Shown piece after piece: positions 18,090-27,516 of a stretch of 64,000 nt of DNA. The stretch spans positions 1-64,000 of the forward strand of contig JBJMMD010000036.1 in assembly GCA_045804965.1 (NCBI GenBank), written 5' to 3'. Position numbers and translations under genes: made by a program. Under the pieces are notes generated by a model. It saw nothing but the letters and a program-made list of their open reading frames with translations. It was not told the DNA's origin and made no database searches. This DNA comes from CAVTUU01 sp045804965. Lineage in GTDB: Bacteria; Chloroflexota; Chloroflexia; Thermomicrobiales; UBA6265. The number at the start of each line of letters is the position of its first letter. Positions within the stretch are counted from its first letter, which is position 1.

Positions 18090-19205
18090 ATGTCGCTGGA
18101 TCCATCTGAACCGAATGAAGAACGCGTTAACCGGCGATCGCTACTCCGGGCAGGGGCGGGTATCGCCGCAGTCGCTGGCGGCGCGGCGATACCGCTGGTC
18201 GCGCGCGGTTCAGATGGCGAAGGCGCCGACACCGTTCATGAGCATCGTCAATCCGAGCACGCAGCTCATTCCATGAGCTCAACCGTCGGAGACGTCGACG
18301 TCGAGCGCATGGGATTCGATCCGTCGAAGTTTGTCCGGACCTTTGACTATGGCGAACCGACGACGATGCAGGACGGTACGGTCGTTCGCGAGTGGCAAAT
18401 CGTCGCCGTTGACGAAGAAATCGAAATTGCTCCCGGCATATTCTTTCCTGCGTGGACGTACAACGGACAGGTTCCGGGTCCGACGTTGCGCTGCAACGAA
18501 GGTGATCGGCTGAGGATCACCTTCGTCAACAATGGTTCACATCCCCACACGATGCATTTTCACGGTATCCACCGCTCGTCCCATGACGGTGTGAACGGCA
18601 TCGGGCGGGGAGAGATTGAACCGGGCAGCGTCTTTGTTTACGACATGCCGGCGCGTCCGTTCGGTTGCCATCTCTATCATTGCCACGCAGCGCCGCTGAA
18701 GCGGCATATTCAAAAAGGGCTTTATGGGGCGTTCATCGTGAACCCAGATCCCAAGAAGCGGGGCGAACTGGCGAAGCGGCGTCACCCCGATTACGCGGAA
18801 TCGGAAGAGTGGCAAGAGTTCATCATGGTGATGAACGCGTTCGACACGAACTTCGATGCGGAAAACGAGGTCTACGCGGTCAATAGCGTCGCATTCCACT
18901 ACATGAAGCATCCAATCCAGATCGACCGCAGTCGCCCCGTTCGTATTTACCTGGTCAATATGACCGAGCACGACCCGGTCAACACATTTCATCTGCACGC
19001 CAACTTTTTCGACTACTACGACACCGGGACCCAGCTCGAGCCGACCCTACGCACCGTTGACATGATCATGCAGGCGCAGGCGCAGCGCGGGATTCTCGAG
19101 TTCCGCTATGACGACGAAGACCATGAGCCAGGTTTCTACATGTTCCACGCGCATGTCTCCGAGTTCGGTGAGCTGGGCTGGATGAGTATGTTTGATGTCC
19201 GTTAG
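18090..19205 (+). CDS. Two-domain multicopper oxidase with Tat signal
   Basis: About 371 residues, with a twin-arginine signal (NRRSLLRAGAG) at residues about 14-35, so export in folded form is expected. Copper motifs run HTMHFHGIH and HLYHCHAAPLKRH in domain 1, and FHLHANFF and YMFHAHVSEFG in domain 2. The only H-C-H motif with the type-1 copper cysteine is in domain 1, while the C-terminal motif reads H-A-H. That matches the two-domain class with T1 copper in domain 1. ATG 18090 follows AGGGGA; the frame is also open from a GTG at 18051. The ZIP-type transporter gene starts 10 bp after its stop. Confidence 0.92.
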   Translation: MSLDPSEPNEERVNRRSLLRAGAGIAAVAGGAAIPLVARGSDGEGADTVHEHRQSEHAAHSMSSTVGDVDVERMGFDPSKFVRTFDYGEPTTMQDGTVVREWQIVAVDEEIEIAPGIFFPAWTYNGQVPGPTLRCNEGDRLRITFVNNGSHPHTMHFHGIHRSSHDGVNGIGRGEIEPGSVFVYDMPARPFGCHLYHCHAAPLKRHIQKGLYGAFIVNPDPKKRGELAKRRHPDYAESEEWQEFIMVMNAFDTNFDAENEVYAVNSVAFHYMKHPIQIDRSRPVRIYLVNMTEHDPVNTFHLHANFFDYYDTGTQLEPTLRTVDMIMQAQAQRGILEFRYDDEDHEPGFYMFHAHVSEFGELGWMSMFDVR

Positions 19206-19215
19206 GGAGAGCAGT

Positions 19216-20445
19216 GTGGCCGAAACGACTGGCGTGATGACGCCAGTAGCGGGAACAACCGACGCTCACCGCACTGGTTTCACACCGCGCTCGATATTGC
19301 TCGCGCTTGTCCCTTTGTTGCTTTTGGTCGGCGTCTTGGCGGCTATCGTCGCCACGGACGCTGGACTAGGCAATCGAGACACGCCTCCGATCGAGACGTT
19401 GTCGGTGCAGCGTGTGCGCTTGCCCGAGCCGGGCATGATCGAACTCAGCATTTTCAACGACGGTCCAGACCCCATTTCTATCGCCCAAGTACGCGTTGAC
19501 GATGCGTATTGGCAATTTGAAATGAGTCCCGCTGGCGAACTCGGGCGATTGGAATCGGCAACCGTCGCTATCCCGTATCCGTGGGTGAAGGACGAGGCGC
19601 ACGCGATCACGCTGGTTAGCTCGACTGGAACAGTTTTCGAGACCGAAGTGGCAGTAGCGGTCGAGAGTCCGCACGCGAGCGGCGAAAGCATTGCGCGCTA
19701 CGGTCTTGTTGGGCTCTATGTTGGCATCGTACCGATTGCCCTCGGCTTGCTCTGGTATCCATTCCTTCGCCGGTTGGGCCGGCGTGGAATGAACTTTGTC
19801 CTCGCCCTCACCGTGGGCCTGCTTCTCTTCCTAGTCGTCGATATGTTTCAAGAAGCGCAGGAAATTGCACTTACGGTTCCGTCCGCCTGGAACGCATCTG
19901 TGATGATTCCAATCTTGGCGGTCATGACCACTGCGCTGCTTGTTGTTGTCGGCCGGTCGTTGCGCGCACGTAACGGGAATCGCGGCACCTTGGCCCTGTC
20001 ATATCAGATTGCCGTTGGAATCGGACTGCACAACCTCGGCGAAGGGCTGGCGATCGGGGCGGCTTTTGCGCTGGGACAGGCGGCGTTGGGCGTCTTTCTG
20101 ATCGCGGGGTTCACACTCCACAACGTTACCGAAGGCGTTGGCATCGCGGCGCCAATCGTGCGCGATCGCCCCGGTCTACGGCATTTTGTCGCGCTCGCTG
20201 CGATTGCCGGTGGGCCGGCAATTCTCGGCACCTGGCTCGGCGCATTCACATACTCGCCGTTGTGGACGACCATCTTTCTCGCGGTGGGTGTCGGTGCGAT
20301 CCTCCAGGTCATTTTCGAAGTCGGGAAGCTGATCGCAAGTAACCAAAAGCGAAGCGAGGAACCCGCGATGACCTGGACAACGTTCGGCGGAGTGACCGCC
20401 GGAATCGCGTTGATGTACGGTACGGCGCTTCTCGTAACAGCATAG
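19216..20445 (+). CDS. ZIP-type metal transporter with N-terminal extracytoplasmic domain
   Basis: A transmembrane helix (about residues 27-47) is followed by a roughly 110-residue soluble beta-rich region, then about seven membrane helices. The ZIP signature His-rich helices are HNLGEGLAIGAAF and HNVTEGVGIAAP. ZIP proteins carry Zn2+, Fe2+ or Mn2+ into the cytosol. The extra N-terminal segment is not part of standard ZIP proteins. GTG 19216 has GGGAGA 5 nt upstream; ATG 19195 is an alternative overlapping the oxidase gene. Adjacency to the multicopper oxidase suggests coupled metal oxidation and uptake, as an inference. Confidence 0.85.
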   Translation: MAETTGVMTPVAGTTDAHRTGFTPRSILLALVPLLLLVGVLAAIVATDAGLGNRDTPPIETLSVQRVRLPEPGMIELSIFNDGPDPISIAQVRVDDAYWQFEMSPAGELGRLESATVAIPYPWVKDEAHAITLVSSTGTVFETEVAVAVESPHASGESIARYGLVGLYVGIVPIALGLLWYPFLRRLGRRGMNFVLALTVGLLLFLVVDMFQEAQEIALTVPSAWNASVMIPILAVMTTALLVVVGRSLRARNGNRGTLALSYQIAVGIGLHNLGEGLAIGAAFALGQAALGVFLIAGFTLHNVTEGVGIAAPIVRDRPGLRHFVALAAIAGGPAILGTWLGAFTYSPLWTTIFLAVGVGAILQVIFEVGKLIASNQKRSEEPAMTWTTFGGVTAGIALMYGTALLVTA

Positions 20446-20490
20446 CGGAATCAGCGGACCGCTTCTCGATGACAGGACTTGAACGCAAAC

Positions 20491-21596
20491 CTAATCGTCG
20501 AGCGCTCCCGCCGGAAGATCGCATGGAAGCGGAGCTGGCAATGGGAAGGTGCTTTCGACGTCGACATGGCGACCATTTGATGAAGCATCGTGGATTGCGT
20601 GCATGACGTCGAGTACGTGGTAGGCGAGTTCTCCGTTTGCGCGGTGTGGCCGGCCCGAGCGAAGACCATGCGCCATGTCTGCAACGCCTAAACCCCGGCA
20701 GTTTGCCCGGTATGGACGTTCGATCGGGATTTCCGCCCAGGTATCTTCTTGGGGCTGGCGGATACGGACCGGTCCGTCAAACATGTTTGGATCGGGCAGA
20801 CTGAGACTCCCAGTCGACCCGTAGATCTCGAGTCTCGGTGTTTCCGCCGACCAGACATCGAAACTCGTGACAATTGTGGCGATTGTACCGCCCGCGAAAT
20901 CAAGTACCGCGGCGACGTGGGTCGGCACTTGGACATCGATCTTTTCGCCAGCCTTTGGTTTGCTCGAAATGGTTCGCTGCGGGAACGTGATGCGGGTGGA
21001 ACCAGTCACTCGCCGCACAGGTCCAAGCAGCGCCATCAGTGCCGTGAGGTAATACGGTCCCATGTCGAACATCGGCCCGCCGCCGACTTGATAGTAAAAC
21101 GCCGGATCGGGGTGCCAGTGCTCGTGACCATGGCAGAGCATGAAGGCGGTCGCGGCGACGGGCGCGCCGATGCCGCCTTCGTCAATCAAATCGCGGCAGG
21201 TCTGGAGACCGGCGCCCAAGAACGTATCTGGAGCGCCGCCGACCCGAACGCCTCTTGACCGCGCGTCCTCAAGGAGTTGGCGGCCCTCCGCTCGCTGGAT
21301 CGCGAGCGGCTTTTCGTTGTAGACCGACTTTCCGGACGCGATTGCGGCCTTCGCGACGTCGTAGTGCGCGGCAGGGACCGTTAGGTTCACGACCAAATCG
21401 ACGGTGGGATCGGCGAGCAATTCTTCGACTGTGCACGCTTTCGGCACGCCGTATTCCGCGGCTCGGGCTTTGGCCCGCTCCATCGAGATGTCGGCGCACG
21501 CGACAACTTCGAGCACCTCGAACCCAGGCATATTTTCCAGGTAGATGCCACTAATGAAGCCGCATCCAATGACGCCGACGCCAATTTTGTCGTTCG

Positions 21597-21600
<4 letters not shown>
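20491..21600 (-). CDS. Gfo/Idh/MocA family oxidoreductase
   Basis: The protein is 369 residues. An N-terminal Rossmann fold (GVGVIGCGFISGIYL) is followed by EKPLA, where the family's catalytic lysine sits, then the C-terminal beta-sheet domain with GGGPMFDMGPYYL. Members oxidise sugars or inositols with NAD(P)+. The start is GTG 21600, overlapping the ThuA stop as GTGA, which signals translational coupling. It is the last gene of the LacI-controlled sugar ABC operon. Substrate unknown but probably the transported sugar or a derivative. Confidence 0.92.
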
Positions 21601-22268
<668 letters not shown>

Positions 22269-22322
22269 CCGAACGAACTCCCTTCCTCTGTCACTTGCTA
22301 CAAGGCGTGTGGCCGTTGACAC

Positions 22323-23186
22323 TCAGCCTTTGATCGCGCCGGCGGTCAAACCGGCAATGATCTGGCGCTCGGCAAAAAGATAGAAAACGATTGCGGGGAC
22401 CATTGCAAGTGATAGGAAGGCGAGAATTGCTCCCCAGTCAGACGAAAACTGCCCTTGATACTGCATGACGCCGAGCGGCAGCGTGTAATTCTTTTCGCTG
22501 TTTAAGACGACCAGCGGCAGAAAGTAGTTGTTCCAACTCAAGACCATCGTCAAGACCGCGACCGCCGAAAGACCAGGTCGCGCAAGCGGCAGCAAGATGC
22601 GCCAATAGAACTCGAAGGCAGAGGCACCGTCGACCCAGGCCGCATCTTCGATTTCGCTTGGAATCGCCAGAAAGAAATTACGCAGGATGAGCACGCTGAT
22701 CGGGAGTTGGAACGCGACCTGGGGGAGAATGATCCCCCACAAGGTGTTGACCAAGCCGAGCTCGCGAATGAGGATGTACAGGGGCAAGATCGCCACGGTT
22801 GCCGGGAAGAGTAGCCCCAGCGTGAAATACGTGAAGAGCGCTTCGCGGCCGCGAAACGCGAATCGGGCAAATACGAACGCGGAGGTGCTCGCCAGCGCGA
22901 GGACGAGGAGCGTGGTGGCGAGCATCACCAATACGCTATTGCCGACTTGGCGCCAGAAGTTACTTCCGCTGAGCACATTCGAGTAGTTCGACCAGACGAA
23001 TGGACGCGGCCAGGCGAAGGGATGGGCAAGGAGCTGGGCGTTGGTTTTGAGGCCGCCGACAAACGCGAGCACAATCGGCGCGAGAATGAGGATCGCGACC
23101 ATCAACAGGACGAGATATTGCACGAGCCGACCGGCGGATCGGTCGAATTTGGCGGCCACGGTGTCAAGTGACGTTGCCATCGACAT
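22323..23186 (-). CDS. Carbohydrate ABC transporter permease (MalG type)
   Basis: The 287-residue inner-membrane protein has six predicted helices and the EAA coupling motif (EIEDAAWVDGASAFEFYW, about residues 180-197) that contacts the ATPase. It forms the pore with the MalF-type protein 6 bp upstream. No ATP-binding subunit is encoded in the operon, so a shared MsmK-like ATPase elsewhere is likely. Confidence 0.94.
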   Translation of the reverse strand: MSMATSLDTVAAKFDRSAGRLVQYLVLLMVAILILAPIVLAFVGGLKTNAQLLAHPFAWPRPFVWSNYSNVLSGSNFWRQVGNSVLVMLATTLLVLALASTSAFVFARFAFRGREALFTYFTLGLLFPATVAILPLYILIRELGLVNTLWGIILPQVAFQLPISVLILRNFFLAIPSEIEDAAWVDGASAFEFYWRILLPLARPGLSAVAVLTMVLSWNNYFLPLVVLNSEKNYTLPLGVMQYQGQFSSDWGAILAFLSLAMVPAIVFYLFAERQIIAGLTAGAIKG

Positions 23187-23192
23187 AACCTC

Positions 23193-24140
23193 TCACGTCG
23201 CCGGCCCGGCGTAATCCCGGCGCATCACGAAGCGCTGATAGCACAGTGAAAAGCCGAAGCAAATCACGAAAATGACGACCGAAACCGCGGCCCCGTAGCC
23301 AAGATGAAAACCGACAAAACCGAACCGATACATGTAGGTCGCCATGGTGTGGCTGGCATTAACGGGACCACCCGTCGTCATCACCCAAATCAAGTCAAAG
23401 AACTGCAATGAGCCGATGACGGAAAGAAAAACTGACAAGCGAATGGTCGGGCCGAGGAGGGGAATCGTGATATCACGGGCGACGCGAATCTGGGACGCGC
23501 CGTCGATGAGGGCCGCTTCCTCAACTTCGCGCGGGATGTTTTGCAGCCCGGCGAGATACAGGATGATGTGGAACCCAACGTATCGCCAGGTAATCACGAC
23601 GAAGAGCGCGTAGAGGACCGTGTTAGGGTCGCCAAGCCAACCTCGGGGTTGAAAACCAGGAATGAGAAATGAGAGGAGGTCGTTGATGCCGGTTTGGGGG
23701 TGATAGAGGAAGGACCAGATGACCCCCGTCACGACCTCCGAAATCACGAACGGCAGAAAAAAGACCGTTCGGAAGAATGCGCGTCCACGCATTTTACGGC
23801 CGACGAGAAGGGCAAGGAGGATCGCTAATGGCAATTGCACGGTTACAGAGAGGATGAGGATGATGAGATTGTGGCCGAGCGCCTGCCGGAACACCTCGTC
23901 ATGCAGAATTTTGTTGAAGTTCTCCAGGCCGACGTAATCCGTAAGCGGACCAAGCCCTTTCCACTTGTAAAGGCCGTAATAGCCAGCCTGAACGAGCGGA
24001 AACAACACGAAGAGCGAATAGAGTGACGCCGCCGGCAGGAGAAACAACGTGATGGTGAGCGCGCGGCGAAGGTTGAGCCGCCTGGCGCCGGCGACCGGAC
24101 GCGTGACCGCGACTTGGCCCGGTGGTGCAAGAGTCTGCAT
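23193..24140 (-). CDS. Carbohydrate ABC transporter permease (MalF type)
   Basis: The protein has 315 residues and six predicted membrane helices after a short cytoplasmic N-terminus. The EAA loop reads EVEEAALIDGASQIRVARDI (about residues 206-225). It is the partner of the MalG-type permease. A GGAG ribosome site lies 8 nt before the start. A 12-bp perfect stem-loop (24158-24184) separates it from the upstream binding-protein gene. Confidence 0.94.
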   Translation of the reverse strand: MQTLAPPGQVAVTRPVAGARRLNLRRALTITLFLLPAASLYSLFVLFPLVQAGYYGLYKWKGLGPLTDYVGLENFNKILHDEVFRQALGHNLIILILSVTVQLPLAILLALLVGRKMRGRAFFRTVFFLPFVISEVVTGVIWSFLYHPQTGINDLLSFLIPGFQPRGWLGDPNTVLYALFVVITWRYVGFHIILYLAGLQNIPREVEEAALIDGASQIRVARDITIPLLGPTIRLSVFLSVIGSLQFFDLIWVMTTGGPVNASHTMATYMYRFGFVGFHLGYGAAVSVVIFVICFGFSLCYQRFVMRRDYAGPAT

Positions 24141-24157
24141 AGACGAACTCCGGCCGT

Positions 24158-24184
24158 GTGGCGCGCCCAGCTTGGGCGCGCCAC
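24158..24184 (-). promoter_or_regulatory. Intercistronic stem-loop between binding protein and permease genes
   Basis: The arms GTGGCGCGCCCA (24158-24169) and TGGGCGCGCCAC (24173-24184) are perfectly complementary, with a 3-nt loop. There is no T run, so it is unlikely to be a full terminator. A stem here would protect the upstream binding-protein mRNA and lower permease expression, as in the malE-malF gap of enterobacteria. Confidence 0.8.
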
Positions 24185-24199
24185 GGGAAGAACTTGGCC

Positions 24200-25486
24200 T
24201 TAGCTTTCAATCTCCTCGGATGCACTTTGCTCGATAGCGTTGGCCACATCCTCAGGGGATGCGGTACCGGCGAAGAGCGTTTGTACCGCATCGTTCACCG
24301 TTGCGCCGACCGCCGGAGGAAGGAACTGATCATAGTAGAGCTGCAGGTACTCCGCCTCGCCGACCTTCTGCTGAATTTGTTGCAGCAGCGGTTCTTTGAG
24401 CCCTGATTCTGCGCCCTTGACGACGGGGATGAGAATGCCCTTGCCAGCCTCCTCCTTCTGATGGTCGACGTTGACCAGGAAGCGCAAGAAATCGATCGCC
24501 TCTGCGGGCGCGTCCTTGCCGACTGCCCAGCCACCGCCGCCACCGAGGACGTCGGTCGGGCCTCCGGCGCCGCCCGTGACCGTCGGGAACATGAAAAAGC
24601 CGAGATCGTCGCCGAGCCCAGTCTTGTTCTCAGCGAGCGTCTTCTGGTTAGCGAGCGACCAATGGCCCATTAGCTCCATGGCGGCCTTGCCGTTGGCGAG
24701 CAGCGACTCGGCGTCATTGTAGCCCTGCGCGAGGGAGCCTTCTTGGAACGGTTGGAGATCGATCAACTCCTTCAAGTCTGAGCCGGCTTTCACGAACGGC
24801 GGATCAGCAAATGATCCTTTGCGCGAGTACGCGGCGTCGAACGCTGCCTTGCCCCCATTGCGAATCGCGAGGTAGACCCACCAGAAGTGACCCGGCCACT
24901 TTTCCTTTTCACCCACGGTGATTGGCGTAATCCCGGCGTCCTTCAGTTTCGGGACTGTGGCGAGCAGATCTTCCCAGGTAGCGGGCAGCGTTTCGATCCC
25001 GGCTTGTCGGAAGAGGGCCTTGTTATACCAAAGGACGACAACGCCGACATCCCACGGCACGCCGTAATTCTTGCCTTCTGTGCCGTACAGGTTGAGCGCG
25101 GCCGGCAGCAACGACTCGCCCCAACCATTCTTGGCCAGATCATCGGTGAGGTCCTTGACGAGCCCCGCGTTTGCGTACTCGTAGAGTACGCCGCCGCCCC
25201 AGGTGTGGAAAATGTCGGGCGGAGAACCGGATTGCATCGCGGTCGTCATCTTGGCCTTGAAGGCCTCGTTTTCGAGAACAGTGATTTCGATTTCCACGTT
25301 CGGGTTCTTGGCGGTGAAGTCGCCAGCGACCTTTTGCCATTCGCCCTTGGCGGGATCGTTTGTCTGAATGTGCCACCAATTGATCTTCGATTTGCCCTGT
25401 GCGCGGGTCAGCGACGGTCCGCCCAGCGCGAGGCATGCTGCGGCGGCCGATCCGCCGATCACGAGTTGCCGACGTGTGGTGCCCAT
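24200..25486 (-). CDS. Extracellular solute-binding protein (sugar ABC transporter)
   Basis: The 428-residue protein has an export signal with paired arginines (TTRRQLVIGG) and a small-residue stretch ending in Cys that could be a lipobox, so Tat or lipoprotein export are both possible. The mature part has the family-1 binding protein fold (INWWHIQTNDPAKGEW near the start; GGAGGPTDVLGGGGGW hinge region). It captures sugar outside the membrane for the two permeases downstream. ATG 25486 has GGAGGA about 8 nt upstream; ATG 25501 is an alternative. Confidence 0.93.
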   Translation of the reverse strand: MGTTRRQLVIGGSAAAACLALGGPSLTRAQGKSKINWWHIQTNDPAKGEWQKVAGDFTAKNPNVEIEITVLENEAFKAKMTTAMQSGSPPDIFHTWGGGVLYEYANAGLVKDLTDDLAKNGWGESLLPAALNLYGTEGKNYGVPWDVGVVVLWYNKALFRQAGIETLPATWEDLLATVPKLKDAGITPITVGEKEKWPGHFWWVYLAIRNGGKAAFDAAYSRKGSFADPPFVKAGSDLKELIDLQPFQEGSLAQGYNDAESLLANGKAAMELMGHWSLANQKTLAENKTGLGDDLGFFMFPTVTGGAGGPTDVLGGGGGWAVGKDAPAEAIDFLRFLVNVDHQKEEAGKGILIPVVKGAESGLKEPLLQQIQQKVGEAEYLQLYYDQFLPPAVGATVNDAVQTLFAGTASPEDVANAIEQSASEEIES

Positions 25487-25598
25487 TGCCGAGTCCTCCA
25501 TTCCTAGCCTCTTCCAACGATGCTTCTGGACCTCGTCGTCCAAGCCGGCTAACGCCGCGCTCGAAACGGATTGAGGCGGACCCGGAGTCGTGATCACC

Positions 25599-25612
25599 TG
25601 AAGCGCTGGGGG
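25599..25612 (-). promoter_or_regulatory. Possible LacI-family operator before the binding-protein gene
   Basis: CTGAAGCGCTGGGG shares the AGCGCT core and a flanking A with the stronger sites at 26736 and 26799, and lies between lacI and the ABC genes. The right half is poorly symmetric, so support is weak. Confidence 0.35.
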
Positions 25613-25655
25613 GCCCAACCCGCGACCTCAGGTCATCGGCGTCCTCCTCGCCGCC

Positions 25656-26687
25656 CTACTGATTTGCCGGCGACCGGCAGGAATCGCGAATGACTAGTTC
25701 TGTCGGCAGGTCGACGCGCTCAACCGGCTGCTCAGGGTCCGAAATTAGTTCCAAGAGCATGCGCGTCGCTCGTCTGCCCATTTCTTCAAGTGGCTGTCGA
25801 ACCGTGGTGAGGGGTGGATGCACGCTTCTCGCCGTCGGAATATCGTCAAAACCGATCACCGAAATGTCCTCGCCGATGCGGAAGCCAGCGTCCCGCACTG
25901 CCTCCATGACGCCGAACGCAGAGACATCATTCGATGCGAAAATCGCGGTCGGAGGCCTGGCGAGCGCGAGTAGCTCCCGCGCGCCCTCGTAACCCCGCGG
26001 TTGATGAAAGTCGCCTTCAGCGATGAGCGAGGAATCCTCCGCCAGCCCGTTGGCCGCCAACGCCTGCCGGTAGCCGTCCAGGCGGTCCACCGCACAGCCC
26101 ATCGTCATCGTTCCGGTCACGAAACCGATGCGGCGGTGCCCGAGCTCGACCAAGTAATTGGTCGCGTCGAAAGCGCCTTGGCGATTGGTTGCGCCGACTG
26201 ACGGTCCTTGTTCGTATCCGCCACCGTGATCGATCAACACATAGGGAAAGCCGCGGTGTTGAAATGAGTCGAGGTAGGACCCTGGGTCGGTCGGCAGCAC
26301 GAGGAGGAGGCCGTCGGCCAAGCCCGATGTCAAGGTCGCCACGAATACAGATTCGCGGTGTTTGCGCTGGTGGGTCGTGAAGAGCATCAAATCGTATGAT
26401 GCGGCGGCGAGGTCCTCGTCGATACCGCGCACGATTTCGCCGATATAACTCGTGTCGAGGTCGGGCACAACGAGGCCTATGACCTGAGCTCGACCGCCGG
26501 CGAGCCCGCGTGCTTGCCGATTGGCGACGTAGCCCGTCCGGGCGATCGCTTCCACCACGCGCTCCCGCGTTTCGCCGCTGACGTAACCCTTGCTGTTGAT
26601 CACGCGCGAGACCGTCGCGTAGGAGACATCAGCCTCCCGGGCGACGTCTTCGATTGTGACTCGCTCAGCGGTGCGAAGAGAAGTCAC
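25656..26687 (-). CDS. LacI family transcriptional regulator
   Basis: The 343-residue protein has the N-terminal LacI helix-turn-helix (TIEDVAREADVSYATVSRVI at about 10-29) and hinge helix (ANRQARGLAGG), then a periplasmic-binding-like sensor domain (VIGLVVPDLDTSYIGEIVRG). It is divergent from the SgcJ-like gene and 170 bp upstream of the sugar ABC operon on the same strand. Palindromes with the LacI-type core at 26736-26749 and 26799-26812 suggest autoregulation and operon control by the imported sugar. Confidence 0.94.
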   Translation of the reverse strand: MTSLRTAERVTIEDVAREADVSYATVSRVINSKGYVSGETRERVVEAIARTGYVANRQARGLAGGRAQVIGLVVPDLDTSYIGEIVRGIDEDLAAASYDLMLFTTHQRKHRESVFVATLTSGLADGLLLVLPTDPGSYLDSFQHRGFPYVLIDHGGGYEQGPSVGATNRQGAFDATNYLVELGHRRIGFVTGTMTMGCAVDRLDGYRQALAANGLAEDSSLIAEGDFHQPRGYEGARELLALARPPTAIFASNDVSAFGVMEAVRDAGFRIGEDISVIGFDDIPTARSVHPPLTTVRQPLEEMGRRATRMLLELISDPEQPVERVDLPTELVIRDSCRSPANQ

Positions 26688-26735
26688 AGTTCGCCTTCCA
26701 CGATGAAACGCAATCTGTTACTCATTTCACAAGCA

Positions 26736-26749
26736 TGAAAGCGCTGCCA
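26736..26749. promoter_or_regulatory. Second LacI-type operator candidate
   Basis: TGAAAGCGCTGCCA has the AAGCGCT core of the perfect site 50 bp away with a less symmetric right half. It lies in the lacI leader. Confidence 0.55.
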
Positions 26750-26798
26750 CACAGATACTTCAATCGAAGCTGGGTGTCACTGGGTTCGTGAATCAATG

Positions 26799-26812
26799 TG
26801 TAAGCGCTTACA
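26799..26812. promoter_or_regulatory. Perfect LacI/CcpA-type operator palindrome
   Basis: TGTAAGCGCTTACA is a perfect 14-bp palindrome fitting the LacI-family (cre-like) consensus. It sits between the divergent lacI and SgcJ-like genes, so it could control both. Confidence 0.85.
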
Positions 26813-26984
26813 GCATCATTACCTACCACCGGAATCTGCGATTGTCAAGAGTTCGTTGGGCGAGATGACTAACGAGGTCGACGCAATCTGCCGCGAGCGA
26901 GTTACGAATCTAGGCACGAATTGCGCGAGAAAAGAGAAACAAAGGGCTGAAGAACGTCGTTCACACAATGCGAAGGAAGCAACA

Positions 26985-27461
26985 GTGAATTCAGAGATGA
27001 AAACAGAACAGGATGGGTCGCACGCGGTCGACGCTCGGATTGCCGATCTCTATGAGCGACTGCTTGAAAGCTGGAATCGGCAAGACTCTGGGACCTATGC
27101 CGGAGCGTTCACCGAAGACGGGACCCTTGTCGGCTTCGACGGCAGTCAGGTCGAGGGTCGCTCCGAGATCGAGAAGCATCTACGGGGGATCTTCGCGGAC
27201 CATAAAACAGCTAAATACGTTTGGAAGATCCGCGAGGTGCGATTGCTCATGTCAGATGTGGTTTTGCTGCGCGCCGTCGTCGGCATGGTCCGGCCTGGTC
27301 AGTCAAGCCTCAATCCTGCCGCGAATGCGGTGCAGTCGCTCGTCGCGACAGCACATGAAGATGGTTGGCGAGTTGCGCTCTTTCAGAACACACCGACCCA
27401 ATTTCACGGCCGGCCCGAGGTGGCCGAGGTGCTAACTGAGGAGCTTCGCGCGTTGATCTAG
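26985..27461 (+). CDS. SgcJ/EcaC family SnoaL-like protein
   Basis: The 158-residue protein has an NTF2-like fold: helix IADLYERLLESWNRQDSGTYAGAFTEDG, then strands GTLVGFDG, VVLLRAVVGM and GWRVALFQNTPTQFHGRPE. The family is often labelled SgcJ/EcaC oxidoreductase, but the chemistry is unproven. GTG 26985 is chosen for GAAGGAAG upstream. The frame is open to 26796, but that part has no family similarity and covers the lacI operator region. Confidence 0.8.
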   Translation: MNSEMKTEQDGSHAVDARIADLYERLLESWNRQDSGTYAGAFTEDGTLVGFDGSQVEGRSEIEKHLRGIFADHKTAKYVWKIREVRLLMSDVVLLRAVVGMVRPGQSSLNPAANAVQSLVATAHEDGWRVALFQNTPTQFHGRPEVAEVLTEELRALI

Positions 27462-27516
27462 TCAAACGTCCCGGCGGACTCGGGTGTACCCGATCCCAGC
27501 CCGAAACCGGAGGTGA

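Noticed and set aside
26796..26984. Longer SgcJ-like protein starting at the operator
   Set aside because: The upstream codons lack family similarity and GTG 26985 has a clear ribosome site.
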